Positions 1 through 8,310 of a DNA stretch of 19,073 nucleotides are shown here, piece by piece. This DNA is from Chromera velia. Its lineage: Eukaryota; Sar; Chromeraceae. The notes beneath the pieces are model-generated. The model was given only the letters and a program-made list of their open reading frames with translations. It had not been told where the DNA came from and made no database searches. Position numbers and translations under genes: made by a program. The DNA is taken from contig JAHBMJ010000798.1 of NCBI GenBank assembly GCA_018398765.1, positions 101,118-120,190 of the forward strand, written 5' to 3'. Position 1 is the first letter of the stretch; every line of letters starts with the position of its first letter.

Positions 1-154
1 GAGACTAAGTACTCCAATGGTGAACGTAACTGCTGGGACTGGGTGAAGGCTCACCTCAGTTAAATGGGTATCAAGAAAGTGACCTCTCCTACAACAGAGT
101 ATGTAGCAAAGTTCTGGCTCGGAAGGGGGGACCAGCCCCACCGCTGCTGCAGCT
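1..154 (+). pseudogene. 3' fragment of NCWDW-family gene, copy A (left part)
   Basis: Reading frame 1 is open from the window edge and gives a peptide with NCWDWVKAHLS, a TAA stop, then MGIKKVTSPTTEYVA. It matches the C-terminal part of the better preserved copy at 7023-7840, which reads NCWDWVKAHLSQMGIKRV followed by TPPATEYVA. The TAA replaces the Gln codon between S and M, so this copy is broken. The frame beyond TEYVA also drifts from the paralogue. The copy is cut at position 154 by the inserted element and resumes at 6004-6007. Its 5' part lies outside the window. The family is not one I recognise. Confidence 0.7.
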
Positions 155-272
155 AAAACAAATCTATCCCAAATGGTCTCCAACATCAAACGGTCTCCAA
201 AATTACCATATCTATCAAGCACTTCTAGGTACTAAACAATGATTAAAAACTTAAAACAAAGAGTTTTAAACG
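155..272 (+). repeat. Left terminal inverted repeat
   Basis: This repeat aligns with the reverse complement of 5885-6003 over its whole length with scattered substitutions and small indels. Two copies of AAAYGGTCTCCAA lie within the first 50 bp, and the same pair is present at the right end. These are candidate transposase-binding subterminal repeats (inference). Similarity ends after GAGTTTTAAACG. Confidence 0.85.
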
Positions 273-1076
273 GTTTGAGAGTGCAATTAAGTGTTTTTTA
301 AATCATAGTTAGTAAGAGAATTATATAAAAATTTGATTTATGATAATTATATATACATTCATTCATTTATTCATTCATTCATTCATTTAAATTTGAATAT
401 ATGATTTTAAGTTTTTAACTCTTTAAAATATTTTCTTCATAATAAATCTTAATGTTTTAACAGAAAGATTGAAAACATGTGAAACATAGTGTAGAGTTTT
501 TATAAGTATCACAATTGATGTTATTAATATGTTGATATATATATACATATACTGTATACTAGACTGTCTGACTATAAATCATAAGCAGAACGCTCATAAT
601 ATTGGCCGTAAGCTGAAGGCACTGTTTCAACATAACACCGCAACAACCAGACAACGAAGTTGTTCGACTCAGATAACAATTTTTTTATGCCGCCGAAACA
701 ATAATCAACATTTTCATATTGGCTTTCAGTGTACGTAACCTGTCAGTAAAGGTCTGTGTGCATGTGGATCTGCTAGCTAGGGTATTTCACTTATTTGAGC
801 CGACCTAAGATTTTGACAGGCTTTTAGGTATAAAATTTAGTGTTTTGATCTTTTCTCTTGCTTTAAACTTAAAATCAAAGCTCTAAAAAGCTCAAAAACC
901 TATTTGGACACTGTTTTAGGTGAGAGGGCTTAAGTTTTTATAAGTTATATGAAGTTTTAAGGGTGGTGTCACTAAAAGTTTTTTTTGGGATTTATAACCT
1001 AGCTTTCATGGGAAAAACGTGTAGAAACCACTAAAAACCTGCAAAAACCGCATCTTTGATAGCGCTAAAGTTTTAG
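273..1076. other. AT-rich interior of the TIR element
   Basis: This is AT-rich DNA with a short (ATTC)n tract at 356-389. A 69-codon open frame at 529-738 has no recognisable feature and is probably chance. No gene is supported. Confidence 0.5.
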
Positions 1077-1426
1077 ATCTGGTTGATCTAAATGATGTGC
1101 ATCCTGTGACAAAGAAAGGCAGAAGCTTGGGTATTGCCCGCATCGTACATGTAGAAGAAAATTCAGATTTTTGCGCTCATGTCATTTTGTATGAACGTGA
1201 CACAGTGTCTTCTTCTGATGAAACCACCAAATTTAAACCTCTTTTATTTCACCGAACTTTAACACTGAGAATAAATGATACGCCTCTTTCTACTATATTT
1301 TTTTGGTTGCACTCTGTGATGTTGGTTGGAGGGGGGGTCACGATAAATAATGATGAGCTTGCTCGAGCAGAAAGTCAGTTCAACAAGAGAATTAAACAAG
1401 CAGATGAAGATGAAGCAAGTGAATGA
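1077..1426 (+). CDS. Terminal-exon-like ORF inside the TIR element, unknown product
   Basis: The frame is open from 1025 to a TGA at 1424-1426. A possible splice acceptor TTTTAG lies at 1071-1076, which would make this a 3' terminal exon. There is no ATG near the start of the open frame; the track-style start at 1097 is GTG. The peptide contains DLNDVHPVTKKGRSLGIARI, later FWLHSVMLVGGGVTINNDEL, and ends in an acidic Lys/Asp/Glu tail. I do not recognise the family. A poly(A) signal AATAAA at 1441-1446 lies 15 nt after the stop, which supports a genuine gene 3' end. It could be element-encoded or a captured host exon. Upstream exons were not found. Confidence 0.4.
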
Positions 1427-1440
1427 CCAATTCTGAATGA

Positions 1441-1446
1441 AATAAA
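1441..1446 (+). promoter_or_regulatory. Candidate poly(A) signal AATAAA
   Basis: A canonical hexamer follows the stop codon of the 1077-1426 frame by 15 nt and is the only signal tied to that ORF. The surrounding DNA is AT-rich, so chance is possible. Confidence 0.4.
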
Positions 1447-1772
1447 CACCTTTTCTGATCAGTACTTATAAGTTTCACTTTAGTTTTTTAAGGTTTTTTT
1501 AAGTTTTCTCAGGTTTTGCTATAAGTTTTGTAACGTCGTCTTTAATAATTTGAAACTTGAAGTGGCACCTTCACAAAAACCTTTGAAAACCACTATAAAA
1601 CGAATCCTTACTAGCATAGTAAGTATCTGTATATGGTTTTTTAGGGAAAATAACTATTTTAGACATACTTTTAGAGTGTTAGATCCTTTCGATTTCTAGA
1701 GGAGGGGGGTCAAAAAAATTTTTTTTTATGTTTTTTTTTTTAGTGATATACCCTAGTCTGCCAGTACGTGCA

Positions 1773-1787
1773 GACACACACACACAC

Positions 1788-1831
<44 letters not shown>

Positions 1832-1881
1832 ATACATATACACACACACACATACACACATACACACACATACACACATAC
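1773..1881. repeat. (CA)n/(TACA)n microsatellite
   Basis: A nearly pure CA dinucleotide repeat interrupted by TACA units. ORFs on either strand here are Thr/His or Val/Cys dipeptide runs and are not genes. Confidence 0.95.
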
Positions 1882-2154
1882 AAAGGGAACGGGCCGGGAA
1901 GAAAGGGGAAAAGGGAGGATCATAAGCCGGCAGAGAAACCTTGGGCATGAAAGAGAGACCGAGAGGTAGAAGAAGAACGAGTACATACACTGCAAACATA
2001 TGCACACACACATAAACGCGCACTCAGACAAGCTGGCTCACAGAAAGCAACAACACGCCTTCATTCTTTCTGAAAGAGGTAAGCGTCATAAGCCTTATAA
2101 GAAAAAAAAGGATGGAAAGACTGTGTTGCATTGCATGCACACCTTTATTTACTT

Positions 2155-2343
2155 ATATACACGCACAGTGTCATGCACATACACATATACACACACACAC
2201 ACATACACATACACACACACACATATACATACATATACATACACACATATACATACATACACACATACACATATATACACTCATACACACTCACACTCAC
2301 ACTCACACTTTCTCTCTCTCTCCCTCTCTCTCTCTCTCTCACA

Positions 2344-2390
<47 letters not shown>

Positions 2391-2420
2391 ACTCATACAT
2401 ACTCTCACACACACCGTAAC
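2155..2420. repeat. (CA)n/(TA)n/(CT)n compound microsatellite
   Basis: CA and TACA units, then a (TCAC)n and (TC)n block at about 2290-2340, then (CA)n. The word CAGTGTCAT occurs beside this block (about 2167) and again beside the next CA block (about 2808), which suggests that the blocks arose by duplication of one segment. Confidence 0.95.
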
Positions 2421-2607
2421 ACAGGCACGCACATACACGCATGCATGTGCATACAGACATATACGCGGAATACATGATCACACGGACTATTAGCAGTACG
2501 CTCCTTTGTTGTTCAAACAAATACAGATAACAAAATGCAGTGCCAGAAGGAATACGTAAACTTCCAGGACAAGGAGACAAACAGAATACACGGGTGGATA
2601 TCTTTTT

Positions 2608-2717
2608 TCACACACTCACACTCTTTTACACACACACATACATACACACACATACACACACATACACATACACACACACATACATACATACACACATACA
2701 CATACACACACACACAC

Positions 2718-2787
<70 letters not shown>

Positions 2788-2810
2788 ACACACATATACA
2801 CACATACAGT
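2608..2810. repeat. (CA)n/(TACA)n microsatellite, third block
   Basis: Long CA repeat with periodic T interruptions, within the TIR element. The overlapping open frames are repeat artefacts. Confidence 0.95.
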
Positions 2811-2859
2811 GTCATACACGCTGTACCTAGCGTTGTACACACCTAGATACACACACGTA

Positions 2860-3250
2860 CAGAGACGGAGAAAGACTTAAAAAAGAAATCAAAATGGTCA
2901 ATAAGAAGACAGCCTAGAGCTCCAGAGCCTGGCAGACCAAGTACAAGCTACTGACATAAAGGACGAGCTCTGAACCCACCTTCTACAGGGGCTCTCTGGG
3001 ATGGTCCCTCCACACACCTCGAAGTGGACTTAACTGCATTCATATTCAGAAGACACACATATGAAGAAGAGTCCATAGATGTATCAAGCACAGAAACAGG
3101 CAGATGGGAGAATAATTAAAGCCTTAGAAAATGAATTCAAAAGGTTTTACAATAATATAGCTGCTTTTTTATGAATGTGCACAAGCAGAGATTCTGAATA
3201 CGAAGCGCGCAAGGCGCAACCCTGATGCCTGACCCGAGGTGGCCCACAAT
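2860..3250. other. Element interior without a recognised gene
   Basis: Mixed-composition DNA between the CA blocks and the palindrome region. All frames are short and I see no motif. Confidence 0.4.
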
Positions 3251-3253
3251 AGT

Positions 3254-3600
3254 GCAGATTAAGAACAGAAAAAGAACATGTAGCATGAATCCATACAAGA
3301 TGAATGCTGTCCCAAATACCTTTTGTCCAAAAAATGTGTTTTTTCTATGATGCGAAAGAAAAAAAAATCCTTCATATTTTTACCGAGGGAGAATTTAGGC
3401 CTAAATTCTCCCTCGAGAGAAACGGCTCAAAGTGCTGCACATTAAGAGCTGCGAGGAGAGAAAGAAAACAGTTGGCATGATTTCGATCAAGATGAATGCT
3501 GTCCTAAACATCTTTCATCCAAAGCACATCTCTTTTCTATGGTGCGAAGAAAAAAAAAATCCTTCACATTTTGACTAAGGGAGAATTCACAATTGACGAT
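3254..3600. repeat. Two diverged ~192-bp tandem units
   Basis: The word TGAATGCTGTCC starts at 3301 and again at 3493. Both units continue with a similar run, including TTCTATGRTGCGAA, a poly-A stretch, ATCCTTCA and then the GGGAGAATT palindrome half-site. The first unit carries a complete palindrome; the second carries only a half-site at 3578-3589. Confidence 0.65.
3384..3415. repeat. Perfect 32-bp palindrome (GGGAGAATT type 1)
   Basis: Arms CGAGGGAGAATTTAGG and its exact reverse complement meet without a spacer. It could extrude as a cruciform or bind a dimeric protein. It is the first of three related palindromes. Confidence 0.9.
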
Positions 3601-3620
3601 ATTTCCTTAACATACCCGGA

Positions 3621-3650
3621 GAGGGAGAATTCAGCCCTGAATTCTCCCTC
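3621..3650. repeat. 30-bp palindrome (GGGAGAATT type 2)
   Basis: Arms of 14 bp (GAGGGAGAATTCAG and its reverse complement) flank a 2-base centre CC. Confidence 0.9.
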
Positions 3651-3772
3651 AGTGACAATAAAAAAAATTTTTTGTTGAGAGAGCAAAAAAAAGATGACTT
3701 ATTTCGGTAAAAGAAGCTAGAAAAAACACAAAAAAAATTCTTCCTCCAAAAAAATGTTTTCAGATACTCATC

Positions 3773-3802
3773 GAGGGAGAATTCAACCCTGAATTCTCCC
3801 TC
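3773..3802. repeat. 30-bp palindrome (GGGAGAATT type 3)
   Basis: Arms of 13 bp (GAGGGAGAATTCA and its reverse complement) flank the 4-base centre ACCC. Each arm starts with the same GAGGGAGAATT core as the other two palindromes. Confidence 0.9.
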
Positions 3803-4017
3803 CCCAAACATTTTTTTCATATAATTTAAGAGGGAGAGGCGGAACACAAAGTGTGGAATGGGCCTAAAAAAATAGCGCAGCCTCCACCGGCACCCTTTGC
3901 GAAGCTAGGCAATCCACTTTTTATACTCTAACCCCCCACCGATTTCTCCCACCGACCTCTCCGAGTCTCCGAATTGTCTGTGTCTTTTGCTGTGGACACC
4001 ATCCACCCCGACCACTT

Positions 4018-4400
4018 ATGACGCTGCTGGCCCTGGTCCTACTCCCTTATGACGCCACTGGCCCGGGCCAGGCCGGGCGCTGATCGACCTCGGCTTCCTT
4101 TACCAGTCATGGACGTTCATTTACTTGGCCCAAACGTCTCACCGCTCCCTCCAGCTGGCGTCTCTCAATTTTTCCCTCTGACGCCGCCGGCCCTGGGCTC
4201 GGCCCAGGCCGGGGCATGCCGCGGCACCGGGTCTGGCCCCCACCCCTCAGCAGCCCCTGTCCCCATCCTTGCCCCCGCCTCCGTCAATAGACGTCTCCCC
4301 GGCCCCGCCAGCGCTCCGGTCTGCTCACTCCTTTGATCTGCCCTGAGGCTCTCCTTCTCACTCCTTTGCCCCCTCTTCTGCCTTCTGTTTCCGCCGGGAT
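4018..4400. other. GC-rich island with triplicated motif
   Basis: GC content is strikingly higher than in the rest of the element. Three imperfect copies of the word TGACGCYGCTGGCCCTGG lie at about 4019, 4050 and 4184. Open frames on both strands are Pro/Ala/Gly/Arg-rich and unrecognised. They are probably by-products of the GC content, although a captured exon cannot be excluded. Confidence 0.5.
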
Positions 4401-4674
4401 CTACACGTTGGGGCCGGGGCTGGTGTCGGCGCACAGTCTCAAAAACAGAAAGCAGACCTGAATACAGGCAGATAAGCAGCACATTCAAAGGGAGACAAAC
4501 GGAAAGCAAGGATAAGCATCCTTCCCCTCCTCTGATTGCCTCTTCCCAGGTTGCCATAAGTTCTCTTCTTTCTTTCTGGACCGTACCTACTGGATGTCGT
4601 TAACTATCTTTAACTGATTTTTACTGACAGGCACCGACGTAAAACGACGCGACTGACAGGGACCGAATGAAAAC

Positions 4675-5290
4675 AAACCACTGACCCAGAGAGACGGTCG
4701 TCACACCGTGATGGAGCCCCAAGTGCTGCTCCTCAGCATAATCAAAGGAACAAAACCTGCATTCAATTACATGATTCACATCCTCAAGAGGCAACAAAGC
4801 CAAAAACGATGGTTCAAGGCAAACATCTGCTTAACAGTGCATCATGCACTGACCCACACAGAGAGACGGAACTGCACACTCACCAGAAGACTGGTGAAAG
4901 CAACCTCAGCTCCTCAGCAAAGGCAAAAAGTAGTCCCAGATCCTGCATGTAACCACTGAACAAAAAAAGGATGAAGTTCCATAGGAGGGTCTGAGGTGCA
5001 TCATGCTCTGACCTGATGGAACGGCTTGCAAGCAGTGAGACAAACAAGCTGATGAACTTACTGGAGAGCATGCGAAGGCCCCTCTGGATCCCCGAAACAG
5101 CCCAGTAAGAATCTCAAATCCTGTCTGCAGGTACATAGCAAGAAGATACGGAAGTCTGAGAGCTTGGACAAAGGACCTGGTAGGCCAGTGCCTGATATAA
5201 TGCAATGAGTTATCAAGGCTAGCTAGTATACGTCGATCTGAGAGGAGACGGAACCTCAAACTCATCAGAAGGAAAATGAAAACAGTGCCA
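4675..5290. repeat. Diverged tandem repeats, roughly 150-200 bp unit
   Basis: Words recur in order. ACTGACCC(ACA)CAGAGAGACGG is at about 4680 and 4848, with a weaker GAGAGGAGACGGAAC at about 5239. TCCTCAGCA followed by A-rich sequence and CCTGCAT is at about 4731 and 4912. GTGCATCATGC is at about 4839 and 4993. The units are too degraded for exact borders. No coding frame persists through them. Confidence 0.4.
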
Positions 5291-5884
5291 GTTCCCCCGG
5301 TAAAGAAAGCAAGAGCTCGAGCATATGCATAGAGGCACGCAAAAGAAAAAAGACGTCGATCAAAAATGGAGAGCAAGACAGGCCTCTCTAAATTTACCTA
5401 CCATACTTACTAGCAGAACGAGACGGCCATACCCGAAGAAGAGAAACAGCTGAGGTTCGTTCCAACGTTCGCTCTCCCAATGGCATGTGAAGAATACAGC
5501 TATTCTATTTGAAATACTGTGCAACCTGATCTGGAAACATCAGTAGTGAACACTTTCGAAACAGATCTACAGTCCTACAATGTGCAGAGATAAATATGCA
5601 GTATGCGTCGATCTAGTTGATTACGTCCATCACCTTTGAGCTCAATGTGCGTAGAGATGCAACCGCGTCCTTTCTATATCTGCGTGTATCAAAATTAGCT
5701 TCTTTGATTTAATCGATATCGATCCGCGTGATTTTAAATTGCGGTGCTCCCCGCCGCCGCCTTAATTGTATACATGACAGGCGCGTGCGCTGATGCATGA
5801 AACACATATGCTGCGTGGTCAAACACAACATATTTTTTTCTCTCACCAAACCCAATTTAAAAACAGGAAATCGTACTGTTTGAT
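5290..5884. other. Right interior of the TIR element
   Basis: No gene, long repeat or RNA is recognised between the tandem repeats and the right TIR. Confidence 0.4.
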
Positions 5885-6003
5885 CGTTTAAAACTCTTTG
5901 TTTTAAGCTTTTAAATATTGTTTACTGCCTAAAAAAGCTTGAGAGGTATGGTTGTTTTGGAGACCGTTTTACTGTTGGAGACCGTTTGGGATAGATTTGC
6001 CTT
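5885..6003 (-). repeat. Right terminal inverted repeat
   Basis: The reverse complement matches 155-272, including two GGTCTCCAA boxes and AAAACAAAGAGTTTTAAACG. It is followed directly by the AGCT duplication at 6004-6007. Confidence 0.85.
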
Positions 6004-6200
6004 AGCTACTAACTTAAAAATTATGATTGGGCATCAAGCCACGGAGTATATGGCCCGGCTGTGGCTGTGCAGGGGGAACGAGCCGCATCCCTACTGTGGT
6101 TGCTGAGGCAGATATCTCATTCTGGATGTTTTGCAAGTGAGAGTGGCAAAGAGACTCAACCTTGCCAATCAGCCTGCCAGCCTCGAGACTCTCTGAGCTT
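6004..6200 (+). pseudogene. NCWDW-family copy A, right part after the element
   Basis: The first bases, AGCTACTAA, continue the sequence broken at 154. After about 20 bases a further degraded module reads like the MGIK...ATEYVA...QGEQAASLLQLL segment. GGGCATCAAGCCACGGAGTAT aligns with the same place in the copy at 7023-7840, and the peptide MAVQGERAASLLWLLRQ is visible at 6061. The downstream stretch GGCAAAGAGACTCA...CCAATCAG recurs near 8262-8300 behind another remnant. No usable frame remains. Confidence 0.65.
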
Positions 6201-6265
6201 TCTTCCCCTTCGAGGCTTCTCGGAATCCCCCTCCCTCTCTCTCGCACACAGGAAAAGGCAACAAC

Positions 6266-6735
6266 ATGGGGAATTGTAGTATCTCTGCAGCAAACAAAGA
6301 GAGGTTGAATGTCATTTTCCGCCCCCCTCCTTCCATGACTGGCCCATGGGGTCATATTATTTTTGAGAAGAGAAGTGACCTCCTCATTGCAAGCAAGTTC
6401 GAATGCTGCCTGATCGCGGACAGACTGGGGGATTGTGCAAAAGTCCTGCATAAAATGCTTCTGCTACGTGTTACGAAAAAGAACGGGACAGTCCAGTGGT
6501 ATATTTCCCAGTATGGGAATTACCACGCCCATGCAGGCCCTCCCTCTATTAAAGGACCAGGTTCACGCCTTTTCCTTTGACTGGCGGAGCTACCACCATC
6601 TTGGGAGTTTTGAAGGTGACTCCTCGTGTACTTTTCTGTCAACGGTTACTGTCAACCGCCTGATCAGTTTTAATAAGTGGACGAAGAGCAAGTACCACAA
6701 ATTTTAAAGAGATCATTACTGCTGGGACGTTAATT
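6266..6735 (+). pseudogene. NCWDW-family copy B (N-terminal and central part)
   Basis: This copy starts with ATG and MGNCSIS, a typical N-myristoylation/palmitoylation signal (Gly2, Cys4, Ser at 5). The frame continues with PWGHIIFEKRSD, DRLGDCAKVLHKMLLLRVTK and WYISQYGNY. After about 6530 the homology moves to another frame (FSFDWRSYHHLGSFEGDSS, then KWTKSKYHKF), which shows a frameshift. A TAA follows, and only a trace of the Cys-Trp-Asp motif remains (CWDVN). It keeps the His after PWG that the 7023 copy has lost. The family is not recognised. The alternative that the frame change marks an intron is possible, but no good splice pair is apparent. Confidence 0.65.
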
Positions 6736-7022
6736 GATGTTAGTCTGTCTCGTCTCTATCATAGTCTGTGTCTAAATAATTTTTTTTTTGTCTGTTCCAT
6801 TCTTCCTTCCTCCTTTTCTTTCTTTAATCCTCCCTTCTTTCCTTCTACTTCCTTCATGGCAAGTTCATGGATTCTCTTTGCTCCTTTTAGTCCTTTACTC
6901 TACATGATGTGCCGCCGGTTCAAACTGTCAATCAGTGACACATATATGGGCAGAAGGTACATGCAAACTCTCTAGAAGACCCCGTAAACTCTTGCACTCT
7001 CTCGTAGATAGACCAACATAAG
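6736..7022. other. Spacer between family copies
   Basis: CT-rich and mixed sequence with no gene or RNA seen. Confidence 0.4.
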
Positions 7023-7840
7023 ATGGGGAACTACACAACAGCAAAGTTTAACGAAGCATAACTCAACGCCCTCACCCCCTCAGATCCCCTAACTTTAAAC
7101 CCTTGGGGAAGGCCTCTACACAAAAAACAGAGCGACTTCATTGTGGGTAGCACCTTTGATTGCCCCCTTATGAGAGACCGACTTGGCGAATGCGCCAAGG
7201 TCCTCCACAAACTTTTGCTTCTTTGAGTTAAGAAGGCCGACGGGCGGATCTTCTGGTTTGTTTCCCAGTATGGGAACTACGACGCGGAAGTCGATGTTGG
7301 AGGAATCAGATCTGCTAGAATTCGTCTTTGACTGGAAAAACACTTACAGACTTGCAACCTTCTAGGGCGGCCTCTCTGAGGTCTTCAAGAGCAGCATTCT
7401 TAAAGTGCATAAAGCTAACGGGGATATCAAATACTATATGTCCCAGTATGGTAAGTACGATGCAAAAGCTGTGGAGGTGGAGGAGTTGGACATTATGTCC
7501 TTCTATTTTAACTTCAAGAGCACTTACACCCTGGGCGGATTCTCTGGAGACTCCTCGGAGTTCTTGATGAGGACCGCCCAGGGCCTCATCAATACGGGTG
7601 AGTGGACGGAGGCCAAATACAGCAAGGGTGAACACAACTGCTGGGACTGGGTGAAGGCTCATCTCAGTCAGATGGGCATCAAGAGAGTGACCCCCCCAGC
7701 AACGGAGTATGTGGCCGTATATGGCCTGGGTATGGCTTTGCAGGGGGAACAAGCCGCATCCCTGCTGCAGCTGCTAAACAGCATGAGTTACTGTAACTGC
7801 TGGGACTAAGTCAAAGCCCACCTGGCAGTGCTTAAGAGAG
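7023..7840 (+). pseudogene. NCWDW-family copy C, most complete but broken
   Basis: The ATG at 7023 gives MGNYTTAKFNEA, then TAA (7059-7061). The frame continues through DRLGECAKVLHKLLLL to TGA (7224-7226, where copy B has an Arg codon, so a CGA-to-TGA decay is likely). It goes on to FVSQYGNYDAE, then shifts by one base near 7285. The new frame has FVFDWKNTYRLATF, TAG (7363-7365), then a long open stretch to TAA at 7807-7809. That stretch contains a second SQYGKYDAKA module and GEHNCWDWVKAHLSQMGI, followed by RVTPPATEYVA and GEQAASLLQLLNSMSYCNCWD. Beyond the TAA the frame still reads VKAHLAVL, so the motif was duplicated. The Cys-motif resembles the Asn-Cys nucleophile motif of permuted papain-fold families (LRAT, PPPDE), which is only a hypothesis. 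Confidence 0.65.
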
Positions 7841-7849
7841 AGAGACGAA

Positions 7850-8086
7850 GAAAGGAAAAGCCGGGGGGGGGGGCTCTCTAACTTCATTTTTCCCCATCCC
7901 CATCCATCCATTGGCATGCTTGCTAACAAAACTAAGGTTTTTTTCTTGCTGAGATGCTCTTTTGCCCTGCTACAAGGGCATCGGAGGATCTTTCAATATA
8001 TCTTTCCTTCCTGTTCTCATCTTTTCCTTTCCCGTCCAAGTAAATGTATGCAAAGATCTAATCTCCTGTGTCCCCGTCTTTGGGTT
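7850..8086. other. Spacer after copy C
   Basis: A G-run at about 7864 is followed by mixed pyrimidine-rich DNA. No gene is supported. Confidence 0.4.
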
Positions 8087-8310
8087 AGATAGGGTTTCAG
8101 CGTGTGACCCCTCCTAGAACTGCATCAGTATATCGCCAGGCTGTGACTGTGTATGCAGGAGGACCAGCCCTTCCCTTGCTGTGGCTGTTGGGGCAGAGTG
8201 TTAGCAGACATATAATTCTGAATTTTTTATAAATAATGTGTAACAAATGGGAGTGGTGAACAGCTAAGTAAAGAGACTCAGCTTTATCAATCAGTTTGCC
8301 AATAAATAGT
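8087..8310 (+). pseudogene. NCWDW-family copy D, C-terminal remnant
   Basis: AGGGTTTCAGCGTGTGACCC followed by CTCC, AACTGCATCAGTATATCGCC and TGCAGGAGGACCAGCC aligns with the VTPPATEYVA...QGEQAA segment of copy C. It is followed by the same downstream sequence as copy A (GTGGTGAACAGCTAAGTAAA then GAGACTCA, CAATCAGTTTGCC). No frame survives. Confidence 0.5.

Larger units (their letters stand above)
155..6003. mobile_element. 5.85-kb TIR element, non-autonomous DNA transposon-like
   Basis: The two ends are imperfect inverted repeats of about 118 bp (155-272 and 5885-6003), and both start AARRCAAATCTATCCCAAA. AGCT flanks both sides (151-154 and 6004-6007). The paralogous copy at about 7772 reads CTGCAGCTGCTAA without interruption. 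Here CTGCAGCT is followed by the element, and AGCTACTAA resumes after it. This is direct evidence of insertion with a 4-bp target duplication. Inside are microsatellites, palindromes, a GC-rich island and one short terminal-exon-like ORF. I see no transposase with a recognisable DDE/D domain, so the element is probably mobilised in trans or dead. A 4-bp duplication is known for some superfamilies such as Sola and Ginger, but the family cannot be assigned from this window. Confidence 0.85.

Noticed and set aside
1773-1881. Telomere or subtelomere repeat
   Set aside because: The unit is CA/TACA, not a TTTAGGG- or TTAGGG-like telomeric unit.
1679-2846. Long ORFs on both strands across the CA-rich region
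   Set aside because: They are Thr/His and Val/Cys dipeptide runs produced by (CA)n repeats in all frames.
3254-3802. CRISPR-like array because of repeated palindromic words
   Set aside because: Only three palindromes at irregular spacing, with diverged flanks and eukaryotic context.
3587-3847. 86-codon minus-strand ORF over the palindromes
   Set aside because: Its repeated GEFR-EFSL words come from the palindromic arms, and its composition is Phe/Lys-rich low complexity.
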